DNA of 64,000 nucleotides. It comes from CBDHFQ01 sp965262565 (lineage in GTDB: Bacteria; Bacteroidota; Bacteroidia; J057). A program made the position numbers and the translations under genes. The DNA is taken from contig CBDHFQ010000029.1 of the NCBI GenBank assembly GCA_965262565.1, positions 62,001 to 126,000 of the forward strand, read 5' to 3'. The notes under the pieces are model-generated. The model was not told the DNA's origin, did not search any database, and saw only the letters and a program-made list of their open reading frames with translations. Below, piece by piece: positions 34,869 to 43,648 of this stretch. The number at the start of each line of letters is the position of its first letter. The stretch's first letter is position 1.

Positions 34869-36500
34869 TTAATCTGTTAACCCCAGAATCCCTATTTTAC
34901 TTCGGTTGGTATTCCAAAAATTAAAGTCCCTATTATTAATGATCCCATTTCCATCTACATCTATTTTGAGATATTCATTTATGCTGGCTGCACGTTCACT
35001 CCACAGATTGAAGTCTATATTGTTGATAATTCCATTTTGATCAAAATCCCCTCCGAACAAGGCGAATACATCATCGACCCATTTTTGTTGATTATTTCCA
35101 CTTGCCTGGTTTGCTGCAGAAGTGAAATCATATAGGATAGGATCTTGTGTGGTGAAGGGTACAGCTGAACTACTCATTACGGCTAAATGACTTTTGTGAA
35201 AAACCCGGACTATATAGCTTGCTTCTTCCAAATGGTTGAAATGTAGATATTCATTTTGGTCTACCTCTTTAATCAGTCCGCGGGAAGTAAGTAACGCAGC
35301 TTTCCGAGCTAGCATACTATCAGGATACTCAGAGGAAGAAACTTCTACCAATACCCAGTCCACAATGGAAGCATCTTCGTCGGTTATTTTTTCTTTCCCA
35401 CTATAATTAAAGGGAGCTATGTTAAAAGGTTGGTTTTGAGGAATTAGCCCTTTTTCATTCAAGAGGGTATGCATTTCACCATTGGCCCCTGAAATAAATC
35501 CCTCTAAAGAAATTTTAAGATGTGCCTTAACGGACTCCTGTTCATCTGGCTCTTCAGGACTTCTTGGAACTACCAGATTAAATCCTTCTTCCTTCAAATC
35601 GTTCCCAATATGAAATCGAGTAGGTCCTACATATTTTATCATAAGGTGGTCCTCGGGCTTGATTTGGGAGGGTTTTTTATCTGCTGATTCATGGCGATAT
35701 ACTCCCCAGCGAATATGAGGACAATCGTCATTCATCGTAGTGGCATTTTCGATGGCAGCAGTAGGTTGTCCATAGTTCAATGTTACATCACCATCAGTTC
35801 CAGAAGTAGCTACCCACACTCTGATATATCCATCATTTTTTCTACTCAATTTAACTTCCACCACCCAGTCGTACCAGGTTCCTTCTTTCAATTCCTTGGC
35901 CGGAATGACCACTACATGTTTATTTCCATATATTTTTCCATCTACTCCATAGCCAGTTCCTTCTCCTGCATGTAGAGAAATGCCATTTAGCGCTCCTCCA
36001 TAATCTCGACCTTCACGACGATATACAATTGCTGTTTTAGGAGAGCCTGAGCCGCATTGATTTCTGAATTGCATAAGTGTGCTGGTGTGGGATCTGTCTA
36101 TGTCAGTGTATTTCTCTGACCAGCCAAACCAAACGGTCGCCCCTTCTTTGGCGCCAAGATCTCGGTAAGTTTTACTAACACTTATTTCGGCTCTTTCAGC
36201 TGAGAAGTTTTGATTACAGCTTTCTTCGAATTCGGAATTGGTCCACAATTCTACAGAGAAGGTACCGGGAAACCTTTGTTCTTTATCCGTACCGAAAGTA
36301 ATTTTTGACCCTTGAGTATTTCCTATTCCGCCGGGTTGGTTAGGATCGCCGCAGTTAATCATTCTGTTCCAGAATCCTGAGCCATTATTTCCTTGATCCC
36401 ACAAAAAAGTTTTGAGTGGCTGTTGGGTAAATACAAATGGGCTCAAGGATAGGAATAATATTAAAGCAAAGGCACGGGTACAGACATTGGGATGATACAT
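34869..36500 (-). CDS. Secreted heparin-lyase-like polysaccharide lyase with dockerin-like tail
   Basis: Probable secreted uronic-acid-polymer lyase acting by beta-elimination. A signal peptide (about 1-25) precedes a jelly-roll domain (about 28-295) of the heparin lyase I/Polysacc_lyase type. It carries ERAEISVSK, the WFGWSEKY strand, the LMQFRNQ strand with catalytic-face residues, and KEGTWYDWVVEVKLSRKNDG. A second region (about 320-455) is the beta domain with SIVDWVLVEVSSSEYP and VRVFHKSHLAVMSS that is often attached to Bacteroidota surface proteins. The end (about 480-535) has two EF-hand-like repeats (DQNGIINNIDFNLW, DGNGIINNRDFNFW) resembling dockerins, in place of a typical T9SS sorting domain. 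The substrate is not readable; glycosaminoglycan-like or glucuronan-like polymers are candidates. Confidence 0.78.
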   Translation of the reverse strand: MYHPNVCTRAFALILFLSLSPFVFTQQPLKTFLWDQGNNGSGFWNRMINCGDPNQPGGIGNTQGSKITFGTDKEQRFPGTFSVELWTNSEFEESCNQNFSAERAEISVSKTYRDLGAKEGATVWFGWSEKYTDIDRSHTSTLMQFRNQCGSGSPKTAIVYRREGRDYGGALNGISLHAGEGTGYGVDGKIYGNKHVVVIPAKELKEGTWYDWVVEVKLSRKNDGYIRVWVATSGTDGDVTLNYGQPTAAIENATTMNDDCPHIRWGVYRHESADKKPSQIKPEDHLMIKYVGPTRFHIGNDLKEEGFNLVVPRSPEEPDEQESVKAHLKISLEGFISGANGEMHTLLNEKGLIPQNQPFNIAPFNYSGKEKITDEDASIVDWVLVEVSSSEYPDSMLARKAALLTSRGLIKEVDQNEYLHFNHLEEASYIVRVFHKSHLAVMSSSAVPFTTQDPILYDFTSAANQASGNNQQKWVDDVFALFGGDFDQNGIINNIDFNLWSERAASINEYLKIDVDGNGIINNRDFNFWNTNRSKIGILGLTD

Positions 36501-36863
36501 AAAACCAGGCTTGAGTATCAGAAATGAGCATTTTTAACAACAAAACACTAGACCTGCAAACTAAGTCAGATGGTTCCCACATGTAAAGTGCTTTTTTAAA
36601 TTCCAATAATATGTGAAGGGTAAAAGCAGGCCATTATCCCCCTAAATGTTATGGAAGAAGTTGGAATAGTCTGGAGTAAAGACATGAAAGTTATATGAAC
36701 TTCCTTATCTGAGTATTTGTTAAGTGTTTGTATGGTAGTCGGTTATATGTTGAAGGTTTTCAGGGATTCATTCTCTCCTTAAAGGTATTTCTAACTACTT
36801 CCGACTAAAGGCAGAAGGCCATATAAAATTGATTGTAAGTATTTTTAAATAAAAAAATCCAAT
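36501..36863. other. Intergenic region, 363 bp
   Basis: AT-rich spacer between two leftward genes, the PIG-L deacetylase gene being entered from the right and the lyase gene starting here. It should hold the lyase promoter. I see no hairpin terminator, no repeat, and no convincing open frame. Confidence 0.4.
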
Positions 36864-37634
36864 TTATGAAGGAATATTGATTGCTTTTTCGTATTCGTCC
36901 AATGCTTCCTGAAAATCGTCAAAGGTGAAACCATTCCTATGATATTCGTAGCCAACTACTTCCATGGGTTTCTTGCGGAAGGAAATAGGTTCATGGACCA
37001 CATGGTATACTTCCCTTCTTTTAAGCAAGTCCATATAATTATGAGTAGAGCGTTTTAAACCTTCAAAATGACCTTTCTGACTTTTATGGATATTTAGAAT
37101 CCCTTCTTTCAGCTTTTTTTCTTCTGGTTCCAGCATCATTTCTAAAAAATTCTTTCGAGAAGGTTTAAATTGGGCGGCCTTTCTTTCCTGGGGTCTGCCG
37201 TGGTATAAGGGAAACACTATGTGTAAATCTATCTGATGGATACGCACGAGTTCTGTAGCCACAAAGCTTACTATATCGTGAGCCTCGTGTCCTCCTTCAT
37301 AGTCATGTCCGATAAAACAATCTATGTGATGCTGACTGATGAGTTCACCAGCTTTAACTACCAATTTGTTTACATTTTCCAGAATTTCCCTTTCTGGTAT
37401 AGCAAGGAGGTGGACATTTGTTGTAGGCACACCAATAAGTTCCATGGAAGCGCGTAATTCGGCCTCTCTAATTTGACCTTGGCCTTTGGCATCTCCACTG
37501 GTAGCGTAAAGCACGTGTACTTCTTTCTGTTTAAGGATCAGTCTATGAAGAAGTGCGGAGCAATAGATTTCATCATCAGGATGAGCCAACAGAACAAGAT
37601 ATATATGGTGATCGAAGATTTCGGTTAAGGTCAT
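36864..37634 (-). CDS. PIG-L family zinc deacetylase
   Basis: Predicted zinc-dependent deacetylase of N-acetylglucosamine-type or related amide substrates (LmbE/PIG-L fold), cytoplasmic, 256 residues. The AHPDDE metal and base motif is at 17-22, and the second metal site HEAHD follows in GHDYEGGHEAHD near 113-118. An AELRASMELIGV helix lies between them, as usual. Family members act on GlcNAc-PI, mycothiol or bacillithiol precursors, chitobiose and antibiotics, and the sequence does not choose among them. It is probably a single-gene unit. Its nearness to the lyase and mutarotase fits amino-sugar handling. Confidence 0.9.
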   Translation of the reverse strand: MTLTEIFDHHIYLVLLAHPDDEIYCSALLHRLILKQKEVHVLYATSGDAKGQGQIREAELRASMELIGVPTTNVHLLAIPEREILENVNKLVVKAGELISQHHIDCFIGHDYEGGHEAHDIVSFVATELVRIHQIDLHIVFPLYHGRPQERKAAQFKPSRKNFLEMMLEPEEKKLKEGILNIHKSQKGHFEGLKRSTHNYMDLLKRREVYHVVHEPISFRKKPMEVVGYEYHRNGFTFDDFQEALDEYEKAINIPS

Positions 37635-38178
37635 TATTCAATAAAATATGATAAGACAATTGCTTTAATCCACTCTTTCAATATAACAGAATCTTTAAAT
37701 TTTGCCAGTAACATAAACAAATTCAACTGGTAAGATATATTGATTTGTCGTCCCAATTTCATGTAGATAAATTTCCATCATTATTTACATCAGACATGTT
37801 GTACGACATACTTGCTATAGATTATCAGTGCATTTGTAATGGAACTCAAGCATGTTCTTCGTTCTATCTTTGTTTGAATAATACCTGATAGCCCTTGTAA
37901 ACAGATGACTTATTTTTCTGATTTACGTTTAGATTAAGGTTATTATTACTATTTCCCATCTCATAGGTTGAATTTTCGGCTAGATGAAGATCCCTGAGAG
38001 GAAGAATGAGGGTAAACATGAATCTGATGGAAATGATTTCCCTATTATTTAAGGAAAGTCTGAGATATTGTAGTAGGCTTGTGATAAACCTTAAGATGGG
38101 ATATGGGTTATATATCTTCATATATCATAAGGATAATATATATTAAATACATTCATACGGAAGAAAATTTGTTTAAAG
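37635..38178. other. Divergent intergenic region, 544 bp
   Basis: The longest gene-free stretch in the window, between the leftward PIG-L gene and the rightward cytochrome gene. An 85-codon open frame on the minus strand (37864-38121) has low-complexity Asn-rich content and no family resemblance, so I do not call it a gene. Promoters for both flanks are expected. Confidence 0.45.
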
Positions 38179-39585
38179 ATGATAAATAAAAGGTGGATAT
38201 GGAGTGGGTTAATCGCGATAAATATATTCATTCTGGCCTGCCACTCCCAACGTAAGCCTATTAGCATAGAACATATTCCTCCTCAAGTGCATAGAACTCT
38301 AGACCATCCCCAACCTGAGAGTGGAGATCCCGAAGCTGGATTAGCTTATCTGGCAGAAGGAAATTATCTGGGAAATGGGATTCCCTATGATCTCTTTAAA
38401 AAGTTTTTTAAAGAAGGGAAAGATACTGTTTTTCATAGAGAAGGATTGAATGGAAACATGCCTTATGTGTTTAATGTTTTTGAGAATAAAGGAGGATTAA
38501 CAGTAGTAAGTGGGAACTGTTTTATTTGTCATTCTAGCACCATGAATGGGGAGGTTGTCTTAGGATTGGGAAATACCTTAGGTGATTATACAAAGGATCT
38601 AAGTTTCAGGTTTAAACTTGTGAATTGGATGGTAAAAAGAAAATATAAGAAAGATTCTCCTGAATGGGCATCCTATGAATCCCAGGCAAAGCGGTATGTG
38701 GACATGGCTAAGGCGATTGTGTTAGATAATCCTGTAGTTAACCCCGCTTTTAGGATTGAAGAGGAGGCTGTGACCCATAGAGATCCTATGACCTTGACTT
38801 TCCAGGAGGAAGCGCATTATGAAGTACCTAAAGCATCCATCGGATCTGATATTCCTCCCCTTTGGGGGGCTAAAAAAAAGAAAGCATTTTATTATAATGG
38901 AATGGGGCAGGGAGACTTTACTAAGCATCTTATGCAAGCTTGTTTGTTAGGTATTCCTGATAGTGCGGGCGCGAGAGAAATTCAACAAAGGTTTGATGAT
39001 GTGTGGGCATGGTTGGAGTCGTTAGAAGCCCCGGATTATCCCTATCCAGTCGATAAAGGATTAGTAAATGAGGGGAAACAGATATTCGACATAGAATGTA
39101 GTAAGTGTCATGGCAAGTATGGAGACAATGAAAGCTATCCAAATAAAATTATTCCACTAGCTAAAATCAAAACGGACCCTGCTTATGCTGTTTACGCTAC
39201 CGAATCACCATTAAATGAATGGTATAAAAAGAGTTGGTTTCATTTAACAGAACCTAAAGCTTTTACGAGGCCTTCTTATGGTTATATTGCTCCTCCCTTA
39301 GATGGGGTTTGGGCTACTGCACCTTATTTGCATAATGGGTCAGTACCTAATTTGGAAACCTTATTGAATAGTTCCGCTAGGCCTACTTATTGGAAGCGGG
39401 AAGGGGAGATGCCTGAGTATGACTTTGAAAAGGTGGGCTGGAAATATAAAACCAAAAAACGAAGAGGTGGGAAAAAGACATATGATACCACTATTCCTGG
39501 ATATAGTAATCGAGGACATTATTTTGGAGATAAATTAACAGAAGAAGAGAGAGAAGCTGTGATTGAATATTTGAAGACATTGTAA
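38179..39585 (+). CDS. Di-haem c-type cytochrome lipoprotein, RoxA-like
   Basis: Periplasmic-side lipid-anchored electron-transfer or oxygenase protein. The signal region ends in a lipobox (FILAC). Two c-type haem sites are present, CFICH at about residues 113-117 and CSKCH at about 308-312. The C-terminal half carries APPLDGVWATAPYLHNGSVPNL, the segment conserved in MauG/RoxA/cytochrome-c-peroxidase-type di-haem proteins. The overall length (468) and the wide haem spacing fit the RoxA/RoxB-related group more than the shorter CCP peroxidases. Rubber oxygenase activity cannot be inferred from this; most relatives are uncharacterised. The inositol oxygenase gene starts 151 nt downstream on the same strand. 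Confidence 0.78.
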   Translation: MINKRWIWSGLIAINIFILACHSQRKPISIEHIPPQVHRTLDHPQPESGDPEAGLAYLAEGNYLGNGIPYDLFKKFFKEGKDTVFHREGLNGNMPYVFNVFENKGGLTVVSGNCFICHSSTMNGEVVLGLGNTLGDYTKDLSFRFKLVNWMVKRKYKKDSPEWASYESQAKRYVDMAKAIVLDNPVVNPAFRIEEEAVTHRDPMTLTFQEEAHYEVPKASIGSDIPPLWGAKKKKAFYYNGMGQGDFTKHLMQACLLGIPDSAGAREIQQRFDDVWAWLESLEAPDYPYPVDKGLVNEGKQIFDIECSKCHGKYGDNESYPNKIIPLAKIKTDPAYAVYATESPLNEWYKKSWFHLTEPKAFTRPSYGYIAPPLDGVWATAPYLHNGSVPNLETLLNSSARPTYWKREGEMPEYDFEKVGWKYKTKKRRGGKKTYDTTIPGYSNRGHYFGDKLTEEEREAVIEYLKTL

Positions 39586-39736
39586 GTAGAGTTGATATCT
39601 ACAGCTACGGCTCATTGGCACATCTTAACAATAGCTTAGTAATGTGTTTTAGGCGTTTGAGTAGTGCTCTTTTATTCCTAAATTGAGCAGTGAAATCCTC
39701 TACATCTATTGTTTCTACCATCTAAACTATCTAGGT

Positions 39737-40561
39737 ATGTCTACCACAAAGGAAAAAGTCGAATTTCGGAATTACGACCAGGGTGATATTATAGCAGCTG
39801 TGAAAGAACATTATCGAAAGATGAGATCGCGTCAGACATTCGATTATGTACAGCAAATGAAGAAGAAGTATCTCACTTTCGATAAGCCTATGTTCTTGTG
39901 GGATGCGATGGAAAGATTGAATGCATTAATTGATGTAAGTGATCCTGATCTGGACTTACCGAATGTTCAGCATTTACTTCAATCTGCTGAAGCCATGCGA
40001 GCTGACCACCGACCTGACTGGATGCAGCTAGTGGGATTAATTCACGATCTGGGTAAGGTAATGTATTTATGGGGCTCGGATGAAGATGGAACGAGTCAGG
40101 CAGAACAATGGGGATTAGTAGGGGATATTTTCGTTGTGGGATGTGCATTACCCGATTCGTGTGTATATCCTGAATTTAATCAATTAAACCCTGATATGCA
40201 TAATGATAGATATCATACAGAATTGGGGATATACGAAGAGGGGTGTGGGTTGGATGCCTTAGAATTAGCCTGGGGACATGATGAATATTTGTATCAGGTA
40301 TTGACATATCACAAAGATAATCAGATTCCTGAAGCTGGCATGGTGATGATTCGATACCATTCTTTTTATCCCTGGCATACAGGTGGAAGCTACCAAAGAT
40401 TATTAGGTCCAAAGGATGCTCAATATAGAGAATGGGTCATGGATTTTAATCAATATGATCTCTACACAAAATCTCAGACTATATATGATCTCGATGAAAT
40501 GAAGGAGTATTATTTGCCTATAGCCGAAAAATACCTGGGAAAGGGACCTATATATTGGTAA
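39737..40561 (+). CDS. Myo-inositol oxygenase
   Basis: Non-haem di-iron oxygenase that cleaves myo-inositol with O2 to D-glucuronate. The HD-type di-iron ligands appear in order: an early His in the MRADHRPDWM region, LIHDLGKVMYLWG (His-Asp pair), AWGHDEYLY, and RYHSFYPWH, followed by the FNQYDLYTKS segment that supplies the last Asp. The family N-terminal FRNYD motif and helix are also present. The ATG at 39737 is chosen over an upstream in-frame TTG because it begins just before the FRNYD region. The 274-residue length matches eukaryotic MIOX (about 285). Bacterial members are uncommon outside Bacteroidota and a few others. A terminator follows at 40628. Confidence 0.93.
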   Translation: MSTTKEKVEFRNYDQGDIIAAVKEHYRKMRSRQTFDYVQQMKKKYLTFDKPMFLWDAMERLNALIDVSDPDLDLPNVQHLLQSAEAMRADHRPDWMQLVGLIHDLGKVMYLWGSDEDGTSQAEQWGLVGDIFVVGCALPDSCVYPEFNQLNPDMHNDRYHTELGIYEEGCGLDALELAWGHDEYLYQVLTYHKDNQIPEAGMVMIRYHSFYPWHTGGSYQRLLGPKDAQYREWVMDFNQYDLYTKSQTIYDLDEMKEYYLPIAEKYLGKGPIYW

Positions 40562-40864
40562 TTCGTGCCAATATATGTATGAGTAAGACGCCCATATCAT
40601 TCGCGTTTACCTCAAATAATAAGACATAAAAGAGGAAGTCTTTTCGGAAAACATCCTCTTTTAATGTTAACCTTAATGGTATAACTGTAAATGAGTCAAA
40701 TGGTCTAAAGGCTAACTGATCCTTTAAGTTCATAGTTTAATGAGGTAGTTGAATTTAAGTAATTATATTGTTAAGGAATTGTTAATTGCTTTCGTGCATT
40801 TGTGTGGAAAAGCATGTAACGTGCTTTGATAATATATTTTTGTTTTCGCCAAATTTCATTCTTG
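40562..40864. other. Intergenic region, 303 bp
   Basis: Spacer between the inositol oxygenase and a small TPR-like membrane protein. Apart from the terminator hairpin at 40628-40662 it is AT-rich without recognised features. The promoter for the downstream gene is presumably in the last 150 bp. Confidence 0.5.
40628..40662 (+). terminator. Hairpin terminator after inositol oxygenase
   Basis: A perfect 9-bp outer stem, AAAAGAGGA / TCCTCTTTT, encloses an inner TTTT-CGG-AAAA hairpin. It is 67 nt after the stop. The A-rich left and T-rich right arms make it able to work in either direction. Confidence 0.78.
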
Positions 40865-41467
40865 ATGGAGAAAAGTGTTTCCAATTCGGCATTATCCTCG
40901 TATGGTTATTCTCCTTTTATCGTAGCAGGAGGAGTTGCTACCCTTATTTTACTTTCTCTTATCTTTGTATTGTATTCGGTTTATTCCACAGAGCCAGTTA
41001 CTCCGGAAGGGTTATTTGAGGATTATTTTCATGTATATCAGGACGTTATAAGTAAGTCAGATGTAAGAAGTAAATCAGTCACTCCAGGATTAACGGATGG
41101 AATGAAAGCCTATAATGTCGGAAGATATGATGAAGCAAAACGAGAATTGAAATCTCATTCAGCAAAGTTTCCAGAAGATCAGCGCCCGTATTTATATTTA
41201 GCCATTTCCCATACGATGATGAATGAATTTGTGGATGCCAACCGATATTATCTGTTGAGTATGAAAACACCAGACTTTAGACAACAAGCTCAGTGGTATC
41301 AGTCGTTGTCGTACTTAAAATCAGGGGAAATAGAACAAGCCTTGAAGCGGTTAAAAGATATCAGTTTACAAAGTCCCTTTCATTACAAAAAAGTAGAGGC
41401 CAGTCAACTCTTAAATGCTTTAACAGAATATAGGGACAATATGATCATCACTGAACAACCATATTAA
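40865..41467 (+). CDS. Single-pass membrane protein with TPR-like repeats
   Basis: Protein of 200 residues with a short cytoplasmic N-terminus, a membrane helix at about 18-42 (FIVAGGVATLILLSLIFVLY), and a periplasmic helical domain. Two or three TPR-like helix pairs lie at about 75-165 (MKAYNVGRYDEAKREL, PYLYLAISHTMMNEF, QWYQSLSYLKSGEIEQAL). The ATG at 40865 fits better than the longer frame from 40826, whose extra residues are hydrophobic and unlike a start region. It looks like a tol-pal/YfgM-type periplasmic scaffold, but no specific family is recognised. Confidence 0.7.
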   Translation: MEKSVSNSALSSYGYSPFIVAGGVATLILLSLIFVLYSVYSTEPVTPEGLFEDYFHVYQDVISKSDVRSKSVTPGLTDGMKAYNVGRYDEAKRELKSHSAKFPEDQRPYLYLAISHTMMNEFVDANRYYLLSMKTPDFRQQAQWYQSLSYLKSGEIEQALKRLKDISLQSPFHYKKVEASQLLNALTEYRDNMIITEQPY

Positions 41468-41522
41468 TAGTAAGTAGTCCTCGCCATTCATTGTTTGGAT
41501 GTATAGTCTATGATAAAAAAAG

Positions 41523-41546
41523 AGGATGCTCCTTTTGTAGCATCCT
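41523..41546 (-). terminator. Terminator of the sodium/sugar symporter gene
   Basis: AGGATGCT / AGCATCCT forms a perfect 8-bp stem with an 8-nt loop, 59 nt past the symporter stop. On the minus strand it is followed by CTCTTTTTTTATC, a strong T-tract. It lies between convergent genes and may also stop the rightward transcript. Confidence 0.82.
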
Positions 41547-41604
41547 TAAATAAATTACTCGTTATTCATCTTAAATTTTCCACTGCATGTATGAACAGAG
41601 CCTC

Positions 41605-43434
41605 TTACCAAAATATGGTGTACAGAATGATCAACAGGATGATAATACCTACAGCACCTATATTAAATGATGCATCTGTCTTGAATAATGCGGTATCCGT
41701 TTCAATGGCTTTGGCATCTTTTGGTAGACTGCGAAATAAATTCATCAATCCAATCAAGAATAGAACTAAAATCACATGGAGATTGGCTTTTCTTAGAGGA
41801 TCATGGAAGGTCATGCCATATAGAGACATAATAACATCACCTAAAAGCAAGACAACAATTCCAATAAACATAATCCAAACCTCTCTGGAGAATAGCAGTT
41901 TTATGTTAGGCGCTTTGATCACACTGACCATGATCATAATGAGGGATAATAGCAAGAATACAATCCCTGTCCTATCGATAAATGGTAGTTGTTCGGGAGG
42001 AAAGGTTACCTTTAACATCCAGGATAGTGGAAGTGTTGCTATGGCTACCCAAAATGCGCCATCTGCCGTCGCTTTTTTCCAGAACATACCAAAGATGAAA
42101 ATACAGAAGATCCCCGGACTCACTAGACTGGTAAATTCCTGAATGAATTGGAAGGCTTGTTTAAAATTGGAAAGTGCAGGTGCTACTAAACAAGCAATTA
42201 CCAAAGCAATACCTGCCATGTATCTTCCTACGGTTACCAACTGTGTTTCACTCGCATTTTTATTGATATAGTTACGGTATATATCCATTGTATATATGGT
42301 TGCCGTAGAATTAATCATAGAACTTAGTGAGGAGACTATAGCGGCAATGAGTGCTGCAAATGCCAGACCTCTCAGTCCTACTGGTACAAAGTGAGTTAAT
42401 ACAGCTGGGTATGATTTGTCTGGAAGCACTATATTTTGACCAGTAGCAGCATCTACCTGATACATGGCTAAATCGACTCCATCTTGTAATAATAAATAGG
42501 CTGCTATTCCAGGAAGCACAATAATAACAGGCATAAACAGCTTCAAGTATCCAGCAAATACAATTCCTCGTTGGGCCTCTGCCAGACTTTTTCCTGCCAG
42601 GGCGCGCTGAGTAATATATTGATTACACCCCCAATAACTTAGATTGATAATCCACATACTTCCAATTAATAAACTCACTCCCGGAAGATCTGTATATGGA
42701 TCTTTTTGTACTCCTCCTTCCGAGACCAGAATCTCTCCTTTGTTGAAGATCATATCAAAATGTTCGGGAGCTCTTTCTACCATTTCGGCTAATCCATTGA
42801 AAAATCCTCCTCCTCCTACTGCTTTTACTGCCAGATATGTGGTAATAAGTCCACCAGCTACGAGGAAAATAACCTGAACTACATCTGTCCATGCTACTGC
42901 TTTTAATCCTCCATAAATGCTATACAATGCGGAAAAGAGAGCTAAACCGATGATGGCCCAAAAGAAAGGAATGCCCATAATTGTCTCCATGGAAATAGCT
43001 CCTAGATAGAGTACAGAAGTCAGGTTAACAAAGATGTACAGCAGAATCCAGAAGATAGACATGATGGTTCGGACACGATGATCAAATCTCAATTCCAGGA
43101 ATTGAGGCATCGTATAAATTCCTTTCTTTAAAAAGATGGGGAGAAAATACTTACCTACGATAAGTAAAGTAGCTGCAGCCATCCATTCGTAGGTAGCAAT
43201 CCCTAAACCAAGGACATAGCCCGATCCCGACATGGCTACTACCTGTTCTGCCGAAATGTTAGAAGCTATCAAGGAAGAACCAATGGCCCACCAGGGAAGT
43301 GCTTTACTTGCCAAAAAATAGTCGGAGGAATCTTTCTTTTTGCCTTTTTTCTCTCTGGAAACGAAAAGTCCTATTCCAATGATAATACAGCAATATCCGA
43401 GAAATACCCCGTAATCAAGCGGTGTGAAATTCAT
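41605..43434 (-). CDS. Sodium:solute symporter, vSGLT-like (SSS family)
   Basis: Inner-membrane Na+-coupled importer of a sugar or polyol. The N-terminal half closely follows the Vibrio vSGLT galactose transporter as I remember it: SNISAEQVVAMSGSGYVLG, ATYEWMAAATLLIVGKYFLP, KGIYTMPQFLELRF, and LYIFVNLTSVLYLG. About 14 hydrophobic helices are visible across 609 residues, the usual size. A hydrophilic loop at roughly 225-260 and a long loop with QVDAATGQNIVLPDKSYPA match the family pattern. The substrate could be galactose, glucose or myo-inositol. It is divergent from the ROK kinase gene, which may phosphorylate the imported sugar. Confidence 0.9.
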   Translation of the reverse strand: MNFTPLDYGVFLGYCCIIIGIGLFVSREKKGKKKDSSDYFLASKALPWWAIGSSLIASNISAEQVVAMSGSGYVLGLGIATYEWMAAATLLIVGKYFLPIFLKKGIYTMPQFLELRFDHRVRTIMSIFWILLYIFVNLTSVLYLGAISMETIMGIPFFWAIIGLALFSALYSIYGGLKAVAWTDVVQVIFLVAGGLITTYLAVKAVGGGGFFNGLAEMVERAPEHFDMIFNKGEILVSEGGVQKDPYTDLPGVSLLIGSMWIINLSYWGCNQYITQRALAGKSLAEAQRGIVFAGYLKLFMPVIIVLPGIAAYLLLQDGVDLAMYQVDAATGQNIVLPDKSYPAVLTHFVPVGLRGLAFAALIAAIVSSLSSMINSTATIYTMDIYRNYINKNASETQLVTVGRYMAGIALVIACLVAPALSNFKQAFQFIQEFTSLVSPGIFCIFIFGMFWKKATADGAFWVAIATLPLSWMLKVTFPPEQLPFIDRTGIVFLLLSLIMIMVSVIKAPNIKLLFSREVWIMFIGIVVLLLGDVIMSLYGMTFHDPLRKANLHVILVLFLIGLMNLFRSLPKDAKAIETDTALFKTDASFNIGAVGIIILLIILYTIFW

Positions 43435-43648
43435 ATGAGTAGTTTAAAGAAACAGCAAAAGTCCTAATCTGGATTAAGCTAATAAGATTTTTTTCATATA
43501 CATAATTTTGAAGATAATTAGGGGATGATTATAGGTAGCCAGAGCTTGGAACAGAAAGAAATAAATGGATAGATAGCAATTAAAAAGGATCTTTTGCTAC
43601 TTTTAGGTCGATTAATATTAAATATATTGTTACCCTAAATAGTCAACT

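Noticed and set aside
37864..38121. 85-codon minus-strand frame in the 544-bp spacer
   Set aside because: Low-complexity Asn-rich content, no recognisable domain and no supporting context.
41510..42142. 210-codon plus-strand frame
   Set aside because: It is entirely antisense to the 3' part of the vSGLT-like symporter, whose translation is clear; the frame has no family resemblance.
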